A DNA stretch of 64,000 nt from Demequina soli. GTDB taxonomy: Bacteria > Actinomycetota > Actinomycetes > Actinomycetales > Demequinaceae. The notes beneath the pieces were generated by a model, which was not told the origin of the DNA, did not search any database, and saw only the letters and a program-made list of their open reading frames with translations. Shown here in pieces: positions 26,456 through 35,003 of this stretch. The stretch lies in the NCBI RefSeq assembly GCF_000971195.1, contig NZ_BBLZ01000001.1:62001-126000 (forward strand). Direction: 5' to 3'. Numbering within the stretch: position 1 is the stretch's first letter; each line of letters opens with the position of its first letter. Made by a program: the position numbers and the translations under genes.

Positions 26456-27282
26456 GTTCCCGTCCTGACCCCGGCGAGGTAGTCGGCCGTGGCGGCACGC
26501 GCGGCCTCGATGCGCGCGTGGGTGCGGTCGAGGCTGCGGTAGGCGCTCAGGCGCTCGTCGCCGGGCTGGCGGCCGCCGTACGGCAGCACGTGGAGCTCGA
26601 CGGACGGCGGGACGGACGCGCGCTCGCGCTGGAAGCGGTGGCGGCGCGAGATCTCGAAGGCGATGCGTGCGACGTCGGCGGGCTTGCGCGGCGGCTCGAG
26701 CGGCTCCTCGATGCGGCCCACCTGGAGGACGTAGATGGTGGTGGCGCCGCGCGCGACCGCCTCGCCCACCGGGATGGAGTTGACGATCCCGCCGTCGACG
26801 AAGTGCTCGCCGTCGATCACGGTGGGCGGCAGCGCGGCCGGGACCGAGGCGGAGGCCATCACCGCGTCGACCACGGAGCCCGTGTCGAACCAATGCTCGG
26901 ACGCGCGCTCGATCGACGCGGCGCACACCGCGAGCGGCACCTCGAGGTCCTCGAAGCGCGTGCGCGCGCCGATCACCCCCGCCACGAGACCCCGCAGCGC
27001 CTCGGGATTGTTGAGGTGCGTGCGGTGCTTGGCGAGGCGCCGCAGCTGGCGGTACAGCGACTCGCCGTAGATGGCGCCCGCGGTGGGGGACGCCCACGTC
27101 TGCTCGAGCCGGTCGACCACGCGCAGGGTCGGGTCCTGCGCGACGGCGGCGCCGTTGATCGCGCCGATCGAGGTGCCCACCACCAGCTGCGGGACCACGC
27201 CCGCCTCGAGCAGCGCGCGCAGCATGCCCACCTCGGTGGCGCCGCGCACGCCGCCGCCTCCCAGCACGAATGCGACGGTCAT
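26452..27282 (-). CDS. Patatin-like phospholipase
   Basis: A 276-residue lipid hydrolase with a Ser-Asp dyad. GGGGVRGATEVG forms the oxyanion loop, GTSIGAING carries the nucleophile Ser (about residue 38), and DGGIVNSIP carries the Asp. It is the first gene of an operon with a PlsC-type acyltransferase, a pairing that suggests acyl-chain remodelling of phospholipids. ATG 27282 follows the leaderless -10 TAGCCT. Confidence 0.9.
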   Translation of the reverse strand: MTVAFVLGGGGVRGATEVGMLRALLEAGVVPQLVVGTSIGAINGAAVAQDPTLRVVDRLEQTWASPTAGAIYGESLYRQLRRLAKHRTHLNNPEALRGLVAGVIGARTRFEDLEVPLAVCAASIERASEHWFDTGSVVDAVMASASVPAALPPTVIDGEHFVDGGIVNSIPVGEAVARGATTIYVLQVGRIEEPLEPPRKPADVARIAFEISRRHRFQRERASVPPSVELHVLPYGGRQPGDERLSAYRSLDRTHARIEAARAATADYLAGVRTGT

Positions 27283-27288
27283 GGCCCC

Positions 27289-27294
27289 AGGCTA
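27289..27294 (-). promoter_or_regulatory. -10 element of the patatin operon, leaderless type
   Basis: TAGCCT on the minus strand ends 6 nt before ATG 27282. Confidence 0.55.
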
Positions 27295-27329
27295 GGCCCC
27301 TGATCCCGCCCGGGTGGGAGCACGCCGCC

Positions 27330-27356
27330 CCATCCCCGCGCATCGTCGCTCCGAAC
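27330..27356 (+). promoter_or_regulatory. Putative SigK-type ECF promoter of dipZ
   Basis: CCATCC (27330-27335), a 15-bp spacer and CCGAAC (27351-27356) precede ATG 27364 by 7 nt. The same two hexamers with the same spacer recur before the lipoprotein gene. Both hexamers resemble the CCATCC/CCGAAT elements I recall for mycobacterial SigK; spacer length there may differ. Confidence 0.65.
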
Positions 27357-27363
27357 CCGGGGC

Positions 27364-29049
27364 ATGATCACCCTCATCGTCGTCGGCCTCGTCTCGGGCG
27401 TCATCACCGCGATCAGCCCGTGCGTCCTGCCGGTGCTGCCCGCGATCCTCACCAGCTCGATCCAGGACGGGGCGCGCAACCGGCGCCGCCCGCTCGTCGT
27501 GGTGGGCGGGCTGGTGACGAGCTTCGCCGTGTTCACCCTGCTCGGCGGGATCCTGCTCGCGAGCCTCGGGCTGCCCGACGACCTGCTGCGGTGGATCGGG
27601 ATCGGCGTGCTCGCGCTCGTGGGGCTCGGCCTCGCGATCCCACCGCTGGGCGAGCTGCTGCAACGGCCGTTCGAGCGGGTGCGGCCGGCCAGGATGGACC
27701 GCGACGGCAACGGGTACGTCATGGGCCTCGCGCTGGGGCTCGTGTTCGTGCCGTGCGCGGGGCCCATCCTCGCCTCGATCACCGTGCTCGCCGCGACCAA
27801 CGGCGTGAGCTGGGGCCTCGTCGCGCTGACGCTCGCGTTCAGCGCCGGCATCGCGATCCCGCTGCTCGCGTTCGGGCTGGCGGGTCAGGCGATCTTCGGG
27901 CGCATCAAGGCCGTCCGCGAGCGCCTCCAGCTCATCCGCATGATCTCGGGCGTGGTGCTCCTCGCGACCGCGCTCGTGATCGCGACCAACGTCGCCGAGC
28001 CGCTGCAGCGCCTCGTGCCGTCGTGGCTCGCGGGCGTGCAGACCTCGATCGAGGACAACAGCGGCGTGCGCGGCCAGCTGGACACCCTGGCCGGCCGCTC
28101 CGACGCGACCGCCACGGGCGACCAGCTCACCTTCGACCAGTGCTCCCAGGACCCGTCGACGCTCCACGACTGCGGCCCCGCACGGGACCTCACCGGCATC
28201 ACCGCGTGGCTCAACACCGACGGCGGCCAGCCGCTCGACCTCGCCGACCTCAAGGGCCGCGTGGTGCTCGTCGACTTCTGGACCTACAGCTGCATCAACT
28301 GCCAGCGCACCTTCCCCTACCTCGAGGCGTGGGACCAGCGCTACCGCGCGGACGGGCTCACGATCATCGGCGTGCACACCCCGGAGTTCGCCTTCGAGAA
28401 GGTCACCTCGAACGTCGCGAGCGCCGCGAAGCGCTACGGGATCGCGTACCCGATCGCGATCGACGACAAGTACGCCACATGGAACGCGTGGGACCAGCGC
28501 TTCTGGCCCGCGCACTACCTCATCGACCAGACGGGCGAGGTGCGGCAGGTGCACTACGGCGAGGGCTCGTACGCCGAGACCGAGAAGCTCATCCAGCAGC
28601 TCCTCAAGGCCCCGGCCCAGGCCCCGGTCAGCGTCGACACCGGCGGCCACACGTCGGGCCGCACGCCCGAGACCTACCTCGGCTACGCGCGCGGCGGCCC
28701 GGCCAACGCCGACTACCCGCGCGACAAGGCGCACGACTTCGGCACCGGCATCGCCCCCGCACGCGACGAGGTGAGCTTCTCCGGCACCTGGACCATCGCC
28801 GACGAGCACGCGACCGCCGGCGCGGGCGCGAGCCTCGACCTCAACTTCTACGCGTCCGACGCGCACCTCGTGCTCGCGGGCGAGGGCACCGTCACCGCGA
28901 CGCTCGCGGACGACCCGTCCTACCGCAAGGTGATCCACGTCAGCGGCACGCCGGACCTCTACACGCTGTGGTCGGGCACCCCGCTCGAGCACACGCTGCA
29001 CCTCGAGCTCTCGAAGGGCGTCGAGGCCTACGCCTTCACCTTCGGATGA
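27364..29049 (+). CDS. dipZ: DipZ: CcdA-type transmembrane electron carrier fused to a thioredoxin-like domain
   Basis: A 561-residue fusion. Residues 1-215 form a CcdA/DsbD-beta membrane domain with the two conserved cysteines in SPCVLP (Cys20) and VPCAGP (Cys131). After a linker comes an extracytoplasmic TlpA-like thioredoxin domain with the active site SCINC (Cys310/Cys313), and then a C-terminal beta-sandwich domain (about 440-561) as in mycobacterial DipZ. It carries cytoplasmic reducing power to extracellular thiols. It opens a four-gene plus-strand unit with a Met-rich lipoprotein, sigK and rskA. dipZ is a known SigK target in Mycobacterium tuberculosis. Confidence 0.93.
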   Translation: MITLIVVGLVSGVITAISPCVLPVLPAILTSSIQDGARNRRRPLVVVGGLVTSFAVFTLLGGILLASLGLPDDLLRWIGIGVLALVGLGLAIPPLGELLQRPFERVRPARMDRDGNGYVMGLALGLVFVPCAGPILASITVLAATNGVSWGLVALTLAFSAGIAIPLLAFGLAGQAIFGRIKAVRERLQLIRMISGVVLLATALVIATNVAEPLQRLVPSWLAGVQTSIEDNSGVRGQLDTLAGRSDATATGDQLTFDQCSQDPSTLHDCGPARDLTGITAWLNTDGGQPLDLADLKGRVVLVDFWTYSCINCQRTFPYLEAWDQRYRADGLTIIGVHTPEFAFEKVTSNVASAAKRYGIAYPIAIDDKYATWNAWDQRFWPAHYLIDQTGEVRQVHYGEGSYAETEKLIQQLLKAPAQAPVSVDTGGHTSGRTPETYLGYARGGPANADYPRDKAHDFGTGIAPARDEVSFSGTWTIADEHATAGAGASLDLNFYASDAHLVLAGEGTVTATLADDPSYRKVIHVSGTPDLYTLWSGTPLEHTLHLELSKGVEAYAFTFG

Positions 29050-29050
29050 C

Positions 29051-29077
29051 CCATCCGCGCCCCGTCACGCGCCGAAC
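29051..29077 (+). promoter_or_regulatory. Putative SigK-type ECF promoter before the Met-rich lipoprotein and sigK
   Basis: CCATCC (29051-29056), 15 bp, then CCGAAC (29072-29077), identical in hexamers and spacing to the dipZ promoter. It would drive the lipoprotein, sigK and rskA, giving autoregulation. Confidence 0.65.
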
Positions 29078-29124
29078 CAGCACCGACGGACCCCGCCCCG
29101 GAGGTCCGCGACAAGGGAGGAATC

Positions 29125-29376
29125 ATGAATCGGATGCGCACCCTCGCCGTGCCGGGCCTGGCCCTGCTCGCCGCGACCGCCCTCGCCGCGTGCGGCGACA
29201 CGACCCCGTCCTCGTCGACGTCCCCGACGGGCGACACGATGATGGAGCACAGCACGTCCCCGTCGCCGATGATGTCGGACGACTCGAGCATGAGCGGCGA
29301 CGACATGATGAGCACGTCGCCGAGCCCCGACACGATGATGTCGGACGGCTCGACGATGATGGACGACGAGGGCTGA
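29125..29376 (+). CDS. Methionine-rich lipoprotein
   Basis: An 83-residue protein with signal peptide and lipobox LAAC (Cys23). The mature 61-residue part is low complexity: 11 Met (five as Met-Met pairs), many Ser, Thr, Asp and Pro, and no Lys, Arg or aromatic residue. GGGAGG precedes ATG 29125. No known family is recognised. The position between dipZ and sigK suggests a sacrificial methionine scavenger of oxidants such as hypochlorite, or a Cu(I)-binding peptide; both are inference. Confidence 0.82.
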   Translation: MNRMRTLAVPGLALLAATALAACGDTTPSSSTSPTGDTMMEHSTSPSPMMSDDSSMSGDDMMSTSPSPDTMMSDGSTMMDDEG

Positions 29377-29404
29377 CGGGCCCGGGGACGATGCGGAGGT
29401 CCAG

Positions 29405-30031
29405 GTGAGCGCACGGCGGCGCGACCCGCTGCGGGCGGTGCCCGCGGACGGTGACCCGCACGCCCCCGACGCCGACGGGCTCGACCCGCTCGGGTCGGCG
29501 CTCGTCCGCGCCGGGCGCGGCGATCAGGCCGCGTTCGAGGAGGTCTACGACGCCCTCGCCGGCACGGTGCACGGCCTGGCCCTGCGCATCGTCCGCGACC
29601 CGCAGCTCGCGGAGGATGTCGCGCAGGAGGCGCTCGTCGAGGCGTGGCGCCTGGCCGCCCGCTTCCGGCCCGACCGAGGCTCGGCGCGCGCCTGGGTCCT
29701 CACCATCGCCCACCGCCGCGCCGTCGACCGGGTGCGCTCCGAGCAGTCCCACGCGGACCGCCTGCTCGCCCACGGCGCACGCCACACCGCGACCGTGGAG
29801 GAGCCCGAGACCGTGGTCGAGACGATGGACGCCCAGTGGCGCGCAGCGCGCGTGCGCCGGGGCCTGGCGACGCTCACCCCGCTCCAGCGCGAGGCGCTCG
29901 AGCTCACGTACTTCAAGGGCTACACCAACCGGCAGCTGGCGGAGTCGCTCGGGATCCCCCTGGGCACCGCGAAGGCGCGCATCCGCGACGCCGTGATCCG
30001 GCTGCGCGACACCTGGGAGGCGACGCGATGA
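29405..30031 (+). CDS. sigK: ECF RNA polymerase sigma factor, SigK type
   Basis: A 208-residue ECF sigma factor. Region 2 includes ALRIVRDPQLAEDVAQEAL and AWVLTIAHRRAVDRVR; region 4 includes LTPLQREALELTYFKGYTNR and the helix-turn-helix AESLGIPLGTAKARIRDA. GTG 29405 follows GGAGGT, which overlaps a GGACGATGCG word (29386). The next gene overlaps its stop by 4 nt and encodes an RskA-type anti-sigma factor. SigK is inferred from this partner and from dipZ. Confidence 0.9.
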   Translation: MSARRRDPLRAVPADGDPHAPDADGLDPLGSALVRAGRGDQAAFEEVYDALAGTVHGLALRIVRDPQLAEDVAQEALVEAWRLAARFRPDRGSARAWVLTIAHRRAVDRVRSEQSHADRLLAHGARHTATVEEPETVVETMDAQWRAARVRRGLATLTPLQREALELTYFKGYTNRQLAESLGIPLGTAKARIRDAVIRLRDTWEATR

Positions 30032-30756
30032 CCGACAACGTGCACGCCCTCATCGGCGCCTACGCCGTGGACGCGGTGACGCCCGCCGAGCGCGCCGAGT
30101 TCGAGGCGCACCTCGGGGGGTGCGAGGACTGCAGCCTCGAGCTGACCGGCCTGCGCGAGGCCACCGCGACGCTTGCCGGCGCCGCCGACGCCCCCGCCCC
30201 GGCCGGGCTGCGCGCCCGCGTCCTCGAGGAGGTCGGGCGCACCGCGCAGGTCCCGCCCGCGGTGGACGATGCGCCGGCGGCCGAGGCGCCGCCCGCACCC
30301 GCGCATCGTCCCTGGTGGACACGCATGGCGGTGGCGGCCGTCGCGGCGCTCGTGCTCGCGGTGGGCGGGCTGGTCGGCTCGACGCTCGTGAGCGAGCGCC
30401 AGCACCAGCTCGCGCTCGAGAAGGACGTGATGATGGTGACCACGGCGCCCGACGCGCACGCGATGGACCTGTCGCTGGGCGCGTCGCACCTGGTGATGAG
30501 CGACCGCATGGGCTCGGTGGCGGCGATGGGCGACCACGTCCCGATGCCCGACGCCGGCATGGAGTACCAGCTGTGGGCCGTGATGGACGACGGCTCGATG
30601 CACGCCGGGCCGACGTTCATGCCCGGCTCCGACGGGTCGTTCATGACGGTGATGGACATGTCGATGGACGGGGTCGCCGCGTTCGCGGTGACGGAGGAGC
30701 CGCACGGCGGCTCGACGGAGCCGTCGTCGGACCCGATCGCGGAGGTCGCGCTCTAG
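30028..30756 (+). CDS. rskA: Anti-sigma-K factor RskA with a methionine-rich extracellular domain
   Basis: A 242-residue single-span membrane protein. The cytoplasmic anti-sigma domain has the zinc motif HLGGCEDC (His28, Cys32, Cys35). An Ala/Pro linker leads to the membrane span (about 99-121) and then an RskA-type extracellular domain. That domain holds about 15 methionines in roughly 107 residues, unusually many, matching the bias of the lipoprotein encoded two genes upstream. Release of SigK probably follows regulated proteolysis, as in mycobacteria. The linker DNA holds an inverted pair of GGACGATGCG words (30264 and 30302). Confidence 0.9.
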   Translation: MTDNVHALIGAYAVDAVTPAERAEFEAHLGGCEDCSLELTGLREATATLAGAADAPAPAGLRARVLEEVGRTAQVPPAVDDAPAAEAPPAPAHRPWWTRMAVAAVAALVLAVGGLVGSTLVSERQHQLALEKDVMMVTTAPDAHAMDLSLGASHLVMSDRMGSVAAMGDHVPMPDAGMEYQLWAVMDDGSMHAGPTFMPGSDGSFMTVMDMSMDGVAAFAVTEEPHGGSTEPSSDPIAEVAL

Positions 30757-30762
30757 GGAGGG

Positions 30763-32457
30763 TCAGTCGTCGCCGTCGGGGTGCGCGCCGCGCAGCTGGA
30801 CGGAGATCTGCTCGGCGTCGAGGACGCGCATCGCGTCGCCCAGCGCCTCCGAGCCGTACGTGCCGACGGCGCGGACCTCGAGCAGCCGCTCGCGCTGCGC
30901 CTCGATGATCGCGAGGCGCAGGTCGAGGAACTGGGCGCCGTAGTCGAGCGTCTCCTGGTCCTCGGCGCGCGCGTGCACGATCGCGCGGCGCACGGCCGCC
31001 GTGATGCGCGGGTCGAACTCGTGCCCGTCGCGGTCGCGGCGCGACTCGTCCGCGAGGACCTCGTCGGCGACGCCGGCGAGCAGGTCACGCAGCTCGACGC
31101 GGTCCCGCTCGTCGTGCACGGACTCCCCCGTCACGCCGAGCCTGCGCGCGACCCACGGCAGCGTCGCGCCCTGGAGGATGAGCGACCCGGCCGCGACCAC
31201 GAACGCCACGAGCACGAGCGTGGACCGCAGCGGCGTGTCCGAGGGCAGCGTCTGCGCGGCCGCCACGGTGATCGCCCCGCGCATGCCGGCCCACACCAGC
31301 ACGCCGCCCTCGCGCCACCCCAGCGGCCGGTTCTCCAGGTAGTCGGCGTACGCCGTGTGCTGCTCGACGCGGCGCGCGAACGCCTCCCGCTTCGCGGGGT
31401 CCGGGTGCGCCTCGGCGCGCTCGACGAGCCCCTCGACGCGCTCTTGGCGTGCCCGGACCGTGCGGGCGCGGCGGCCGACCGCGAGGATGAGCGGCGCCAC
31501 GTAGAGCACGCGGATGACGAGCACCGCGGCGAGCGCGGCGACACCCAGCGCGACCGCCTTCCACACGGAGCCGTGGGTCTCGTGCACGTCCGTCACGAGG
31601 GTGGTGAGCTCGAGGCCGAGCAGGAGGAACACCACGCCCTCGAGGATCAGCTCCGCGGTGTGCCAGTTGGCGCGCTCCGAGATCCGGTCGGCGGGGCGCA
31701 GGTACAGGGGCGCGCGGTAGCCTGCCACGAGTCCGGCGACCACCGCGGCGACGAGGCCCGACGCGCCGAGCAGCTCGGCCGGCACGGCCGCGAGGAACGG
31801 CGCGACGAAGCTGATGGCGGTGCTGTTGGCGGCGCCGGGCACCCAGCGGCGCAGCCGCACGTTGAGCTCGCCCGCGACCAGGCCCACCACCACGGCGACC
31901 ACGACGGCGCTCGCGAAGTCCCAGGTCGCGGCGCCGATGCTCATGGTCGCGACGGCCGCGGCGACCATCGTGCGCATGAGCACGAGCGCGGTCGCGTCGT
32001 TGAACATCGACTCCGCCTCGAGCACGGTCACCACGCGCGGGGACACCCCGAGCTTCTTGATGATCTGCACGGCGACGGCGTCGGTGGGGCTCACCACCGC
32101 GCCGAGGGCGCCGCCGATCGCGAACCCGATGCCGGGGATGAGCGCCATGAAGAAGAAGCCCATGAGGATCGCGCTCACGAGCACGAGCGCGATCGAGAGG
32201 CTGCTGATCGAGCGGAAGTCGCGGCGGAACTCGGTGGCCGGGAGCGACACGGCCGCCGAGTACAGCAGGGGCGGGATGATGCCCAGGAGGATCAGGTCCG
32301 GGTCGACCTCGACCTCGGGCACCGCGGGGATGAGGCTGACAGCGACCCCGAGCAGCACGAGCAGCAGCGGCGCCGCGACACGCAGGCGGGGCGCGATCGA
32401 GTTGACCCCCACGATCGCGATCACCCCGATCACGGCGAGCAGCAGCACCTCATCCAT
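30763..32457 (-). CDS. CPA1-family Na+(K+)/H+ antiporter
   Basis: A 564-residue NhaP-type exchanger with about 12 membrane spans and a cytoplasmic C-terminal tail of about 130 residues rich in Arg, Glu and Asp. SPTDAVAVQIIKKLG and ESMFNDATALVLMR contain the conserved ion-binding acids of CPA1. GGGAGGTCGC precedes ATG 32457. It ends 6 nt from the convergent rskA stop. The transported ion cannot be told from sequence. Confidence 0.9.
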   Translation of the reverse strand: MDEVLLLAVIGVIAIVGVNSIAPRLRVAAPLLLVLLGVAVSLIPAVPEVEVDPDLILLGIIPPLLYSAAVSLPATEFRRDFRSISSLSIALVLVSAILMGFFFMALIPGIGFAIGGALGAVVSPTDAVAVQIIKKLGVSPRVVTVLEAESMFNDATALVLMRTMVAAAVATMSIGAATWDFASAVVVAVVVGLVAGELNVRLRRWVPGAANSTAISFVAPFLAAVPAELLGASGLVAAVVAGLVAGYRAPLYLRPADRISERANWHTAELILEGVVFLLLGLELTTLVTDVHETHGSVWKAVALGVAALAAVLVIRVLYVAPLILAVGRRARTVRARQERVEGLVERAEAHPDPAKREAFARRVEQHTAYADYLENRPLGWREGGVLVWAGMRGAITVAAAQTLPSDTPLRSTLVLVAFVVAAGSLILQGATLPWVARRLGVTGESVHDERDRVELRDLLAGVADEVLADESRRDRDGHEFDPRITAAVRRAIVHARAEDQETLDYGAQFLDLRLAIIEAQRERLLEVRAVGTYGSEALGDAMRVLDAEQISVQLRGAHPDGDD

Positions 32458-32577
32458 GCGACCTCCCTGGCAGCGGGCGACCGCCCGTGCCCCCAGCCAA
32501 CCATCGACGGCACCCGTCGCGCGAGCGGCGCGACGGCCTCGGGTCGCGCGGGGCGGTCGGTGGCGAGAGGATGAACC

Positions 32578-33171
32578 ATGGCCGAGATCCTCCTCTTCCA
32601 CCACGCCATGGGCCTCACCGAAGGGCTCCTCGCCTTCGCGGACCGCCTGCGTGCGGACGGCCACACGGTCCACTGCCCCGACTGCTACGCCGGCACCACC
32701 TTCGACAACCCCGATGACGGCGTGAAGTTCGCCCAGGCCGTCGGGCACGATGCGCTGCAGGAGGCCGCGCACAGCGCGGCGCGGCGTCATCGCAGCGCGG
32801 ACGTGGTGATCGGCTACTCGCTGGGGGCCATGCAGGCGCAGCTGCTCGCGCAGGACCGCCGCCGCTTCCGGGCATGCCTGCTGGTCGGGGGTGCGCTGCC
32901 GCCCGCCGCGCTGGGCGGCGTGTGGCGCCACGAGGTGGCCCTCCAGGTCCACCTGGCCGACCCGGACGAGTGGATCGACCCCCACGAGGTCGAGGCGCTG
33001 CTCTATCACGCGCCCCACGCGCGCATCTACCGCTACACCGGCAAGGACCACCTGTTCATGGACCGCTCTCTCGCGGACTACGACGCCGATGCGGCGGACC
33101 TGTTCGAGGCGCGCACGACGGCGTGGCTGGCCGACCTCGACGAGAACCTCCGCGCCCGCCAGATGGTCTGA
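32578..33171 (+). CDS. Dienelactone hydrolase family protein
   Basis: A 197-residue alpha/beta hydrolase of the dienelactone hydrolase type: LLFHHAMGLTEGLLAFADRL near the start, DCYAGTTF next to it, and GYSLGAMQAQ at the nucleophile elbow. Here the nucleophile position is Ser rather than the Cys of classical dienelactone hydrolase. GKDHLFMD near the C-terminus holds the catalytic His. AGAGG precedes ATG 32578. Substrate unknown. Confidence 0.85.
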   Translation: MAEILLFHHAMGLTEGLLAFADRLRADGHTVHCPDCYAGTTFDNPDDGVKFAQAVGHDALQEAAHSAARRHRSADVVIGYSLGAMQAQLLAQDRRRFRACLLVGGALPPAALGGVWRHEVALQVHLADPDEWIDPHEVEALLYHAPHARIYRYTGKDHLFMDRSLADYDADAADLFEARTTAWLADLDENLRARQMV

Positions 33172-33172
33172 C

Positions 33173-33946
33173 TCAGGCGCTGCGGAGCATCCTTCTCACG
33201 CGCTCGAGGGCCGCGTCGAGCACCGCCTCGCGCTCCTCGCGGGTCCACAGGCGCATCGGCTCGGGCTCGGGATCCCACAGGCCGTCGATGTCGTCGCGGC
33301 GCGGCGGCCACGGCAGCCAGCGCTCGCCGTGGCGCACGCGCTGGCTCTGCTTGAGCGCGTCGATGCGCTCCTTGTCGGCGGCGTGGCGCGGCTCGCGGCT
33401 GTAGTTGGCGGCGGCGCCGCCCACGATGGTGATCTCGATGCCGTCGGTCCATGAGTAGCGCTCCTGGAAGCGGCCGTCGACCACCGCGAACACGAGGTCC
33501 TCGAGGGCCTGCGCGCTGTCCGCGAGCGTCTCGTCGCACGCGTCGCAGCCGCACTCGGGGGCCCGTGCCTCGCCGGCGGCGCCCATGGCGACGACGATCG
33601 ACGGGAACGTCGTCTCGGCGATCACGAGCGGCGCGCAGCCGGCCAGCCGCGGCAGCAGCGTGACGGCGCGCACGACGCGCACCTGGCCCTGCTCGGCGCT
33701 GCGGACGGTGTCCGGCGCATCGTCCGGCAGCCCCTCGGTGCGGCGCACGTCCACGTCGTACGTGCGCTCGAGGTGGTCGACGATCGCGTCGGCGACGTCG
33801 ACGAGCGGCGCGAAGCGCTCGGGATGACGCGTGCGCGAGTAGGTGCGCTCGGGAGGCCCGTCGACACCCCAGCGGGAGCCGTACGGGATCGCGTTGCCGT
33901 CCGGGTCGGTGAAGACCAGATCCGGAAGCTCGGGTCTGACGTACAC
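33173..33946 (-). CDS. DUF6226 family protein
   Basis: A 257-residue cytoplasmic protein that fits DUF6226: GNAIPYGSRWG near the start, HPERFAPLVDVADAIVDHL, and the paired cysteines of ECGCDACDE (about residue 130). The family is confined to actinobacteria and has no known role. GTG 33946 lies 6 nt after the -10 TAGCCT (leaderless), and no Shine-Dalgarno sequence is present. Confidence 0.8.
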   Translation of the reverse strand: MYVRPELPDLVFTDPDGNAIPYGSRWGVDGPPERTYSRTRHPERFAPLVDVADAIVDHLERTYDVDVRRTEGLPDDAPDTVRSAEQGQVRVVRAVTLLPRLAGCAPLVIAETTFPSIVVAMGAAGEARAPECGCDACDETLADSAQALEDLVFAVVDGRFQERYSWTDGIEITIVGGAAANYSREPRHAADKERIDALKQSQRVRHGERWLPWPPRRDDIDGLWDPEPEPMRLWTREEREAVLDAALERVRRMLRSA

Positions 33947-33952
33947 GTTTGC

Positions 33953-33958
33953 AGGCTA
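33953..33958 (-). promoter_or_regulatory. -10 element of the DUF6226 gene, leaderless type
   Basis: TAGCCT on the minus strand ends 6 nt before GTG 33946, in the short gap behind the YbaK-family gene. Confidence 0.5.
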
Positions 33959-33965
33959 CAAGGCG

Positions 33966-34475
33966 TCAGGCGCCGCGAGGCGTGAGCGGCTCGGTGACGT
34001 CGGCGATTCGCGCGTCGAGCGCCTCGACCAGCTGCTGCGTGTCGACGGTCGCGGCGACGCCGTGCGCGCCCGCGCCGATCGACACCGGGCCCTCGCGGGA
34101 CACGATGAGCGCGTCGGCGATGACGGGCCACGGCCGGCCCGTCGCGGGGTCGCCCAGCGAGCCGAACGGAGTGATGGTGCCGCGCTCGTAGCCCGTAACC
34201 TCGCGCGCGACGCCCTTGTCCGGCATCGAGATGCGGTTGACGTCGAGCAGGGCGCGCATCTTGGGCCAGCTGATCTCGCGGTCGCCGGGCACCAGGACGA
34301 ACAGGTACTGGCCCTCGGCGCGTCGCACCACGAGCGTCTTGAGGATCTGGCGGGGGTCCAGGCCGCGCACCTCGGCGGCCTCCTCGAGCGAGCGGACGGG
34401 CCCGTGGACCGTGACCTCGTGCTCGAGGCCCAGGTCCGCGAGCGCACGCAGGGCCGGGGTGTCGGGGGCGGCCAT
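33966..34475 (-). CDS. YbaK/EbsC family aminoacyl-tRNA deacylase-like protein
   Basis: A 169-residue protein with the YbaK/ProX editing fold: EEAAEVRGLDPRQILKTLVV holds the conserved catalytic lysine region, and RGTITPFG and GAGAHGVA follow as in the family. Members remove mischarged amino acids such as Cys or Ala from tRNA-Pro. It shares one base with the stop of the upstream HbpS-like gene (TGATG), so both are coupled. Confidence 0.85.
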   Translation of the reverse strand: MAAPDTPALRALADLGLEHEVTVHGPVRSLEEAAEVRGLDPRQILKTLVVRRAEGQYLFVLVPGDREISWPKMRALLDVNRISMPDKGVAREVTGYERGTITPFGSLGDPATGRPWPVIADALIVSREGPVSIGAGAHGVAATVDTQQLVEALDARIADVTEPLTPRGA

Positions 34476-34936
34476 CAGTCGCCCACGTACTTCGTGCCGG
34501 TCGCGTCGGGCCCCTGCGGGGAGACGAACGCGAGCCGGGCGATGCCCCTCACGGCGCCGATGAACCACTCGGCGATCATCTCGTCCGCCTCGCCCTCGAC
34601 GCCGGAGAACGCCGCGACCATGCCGTGGCGGACCACGCCGCCCGGGTAGACGATGTCGCCCGCCGTGTACAGGTGCGGCTGGTCCATCCGCACGCGGGAC
34701 GTGTCGAGGCCGGTGCGCTCGGCCACCTTCGCCTTGGCGACGGCGTACCCGTAGGTCTTCGCCTCGGTGTCGCCGATGCTCCCGGTCCACAGGATCGTGC
34801 CCGGCCTCGCCGGGTCCATCACCACCAGGTCGCCGACCGCGTCGCGGATCACGCCGGTCGCGGCGGCCCTCTCGATCGCGGGTCGCACCAGGTCCCAGGC
34901 CTGGGCGCACAGCTCGGGGGTGAGCCCTGTGAACAT
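34475..34936 (-). CDS. GlcG/HbpS-like (heme-degrading fold) protein, tentative
   Basis: A 153-residue protein that resembles the GlcG/HbpS family in pattern: an N-terminal helix, GDLVVMDPARPG, then AKTYGYAVAKAKVAERTG, GDIVYPGGVV and GVEGEADEMIAEW. HbpS binds heme in Streptomyces; whether this one does is unknown. It is translated together with the YbaK-family gene. The call is by motif order only. Confidence 0.55.
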   Translation of the reverse strand: MFTGLTPELCAQAWDLVRPAIERAAATGVIRDAVGDLVVMDPARPGTILWTGSIGDTEAKTYGYAVAKAKVAERTGLDTSRVRMDQPHLYTAGDIVYPGGVVRHGMVAAFSGVEGEADEMIAEWFIGAVRGIARLAFVSPQGPDATGTKYVGD

Positions 34937-35003
34937 CGTGAGTCCCTTCTCGCGGTGCCCCCACGCTAGCGCGACGGGACGATGCGGGGGACGGGTCGGG
35001 CGC

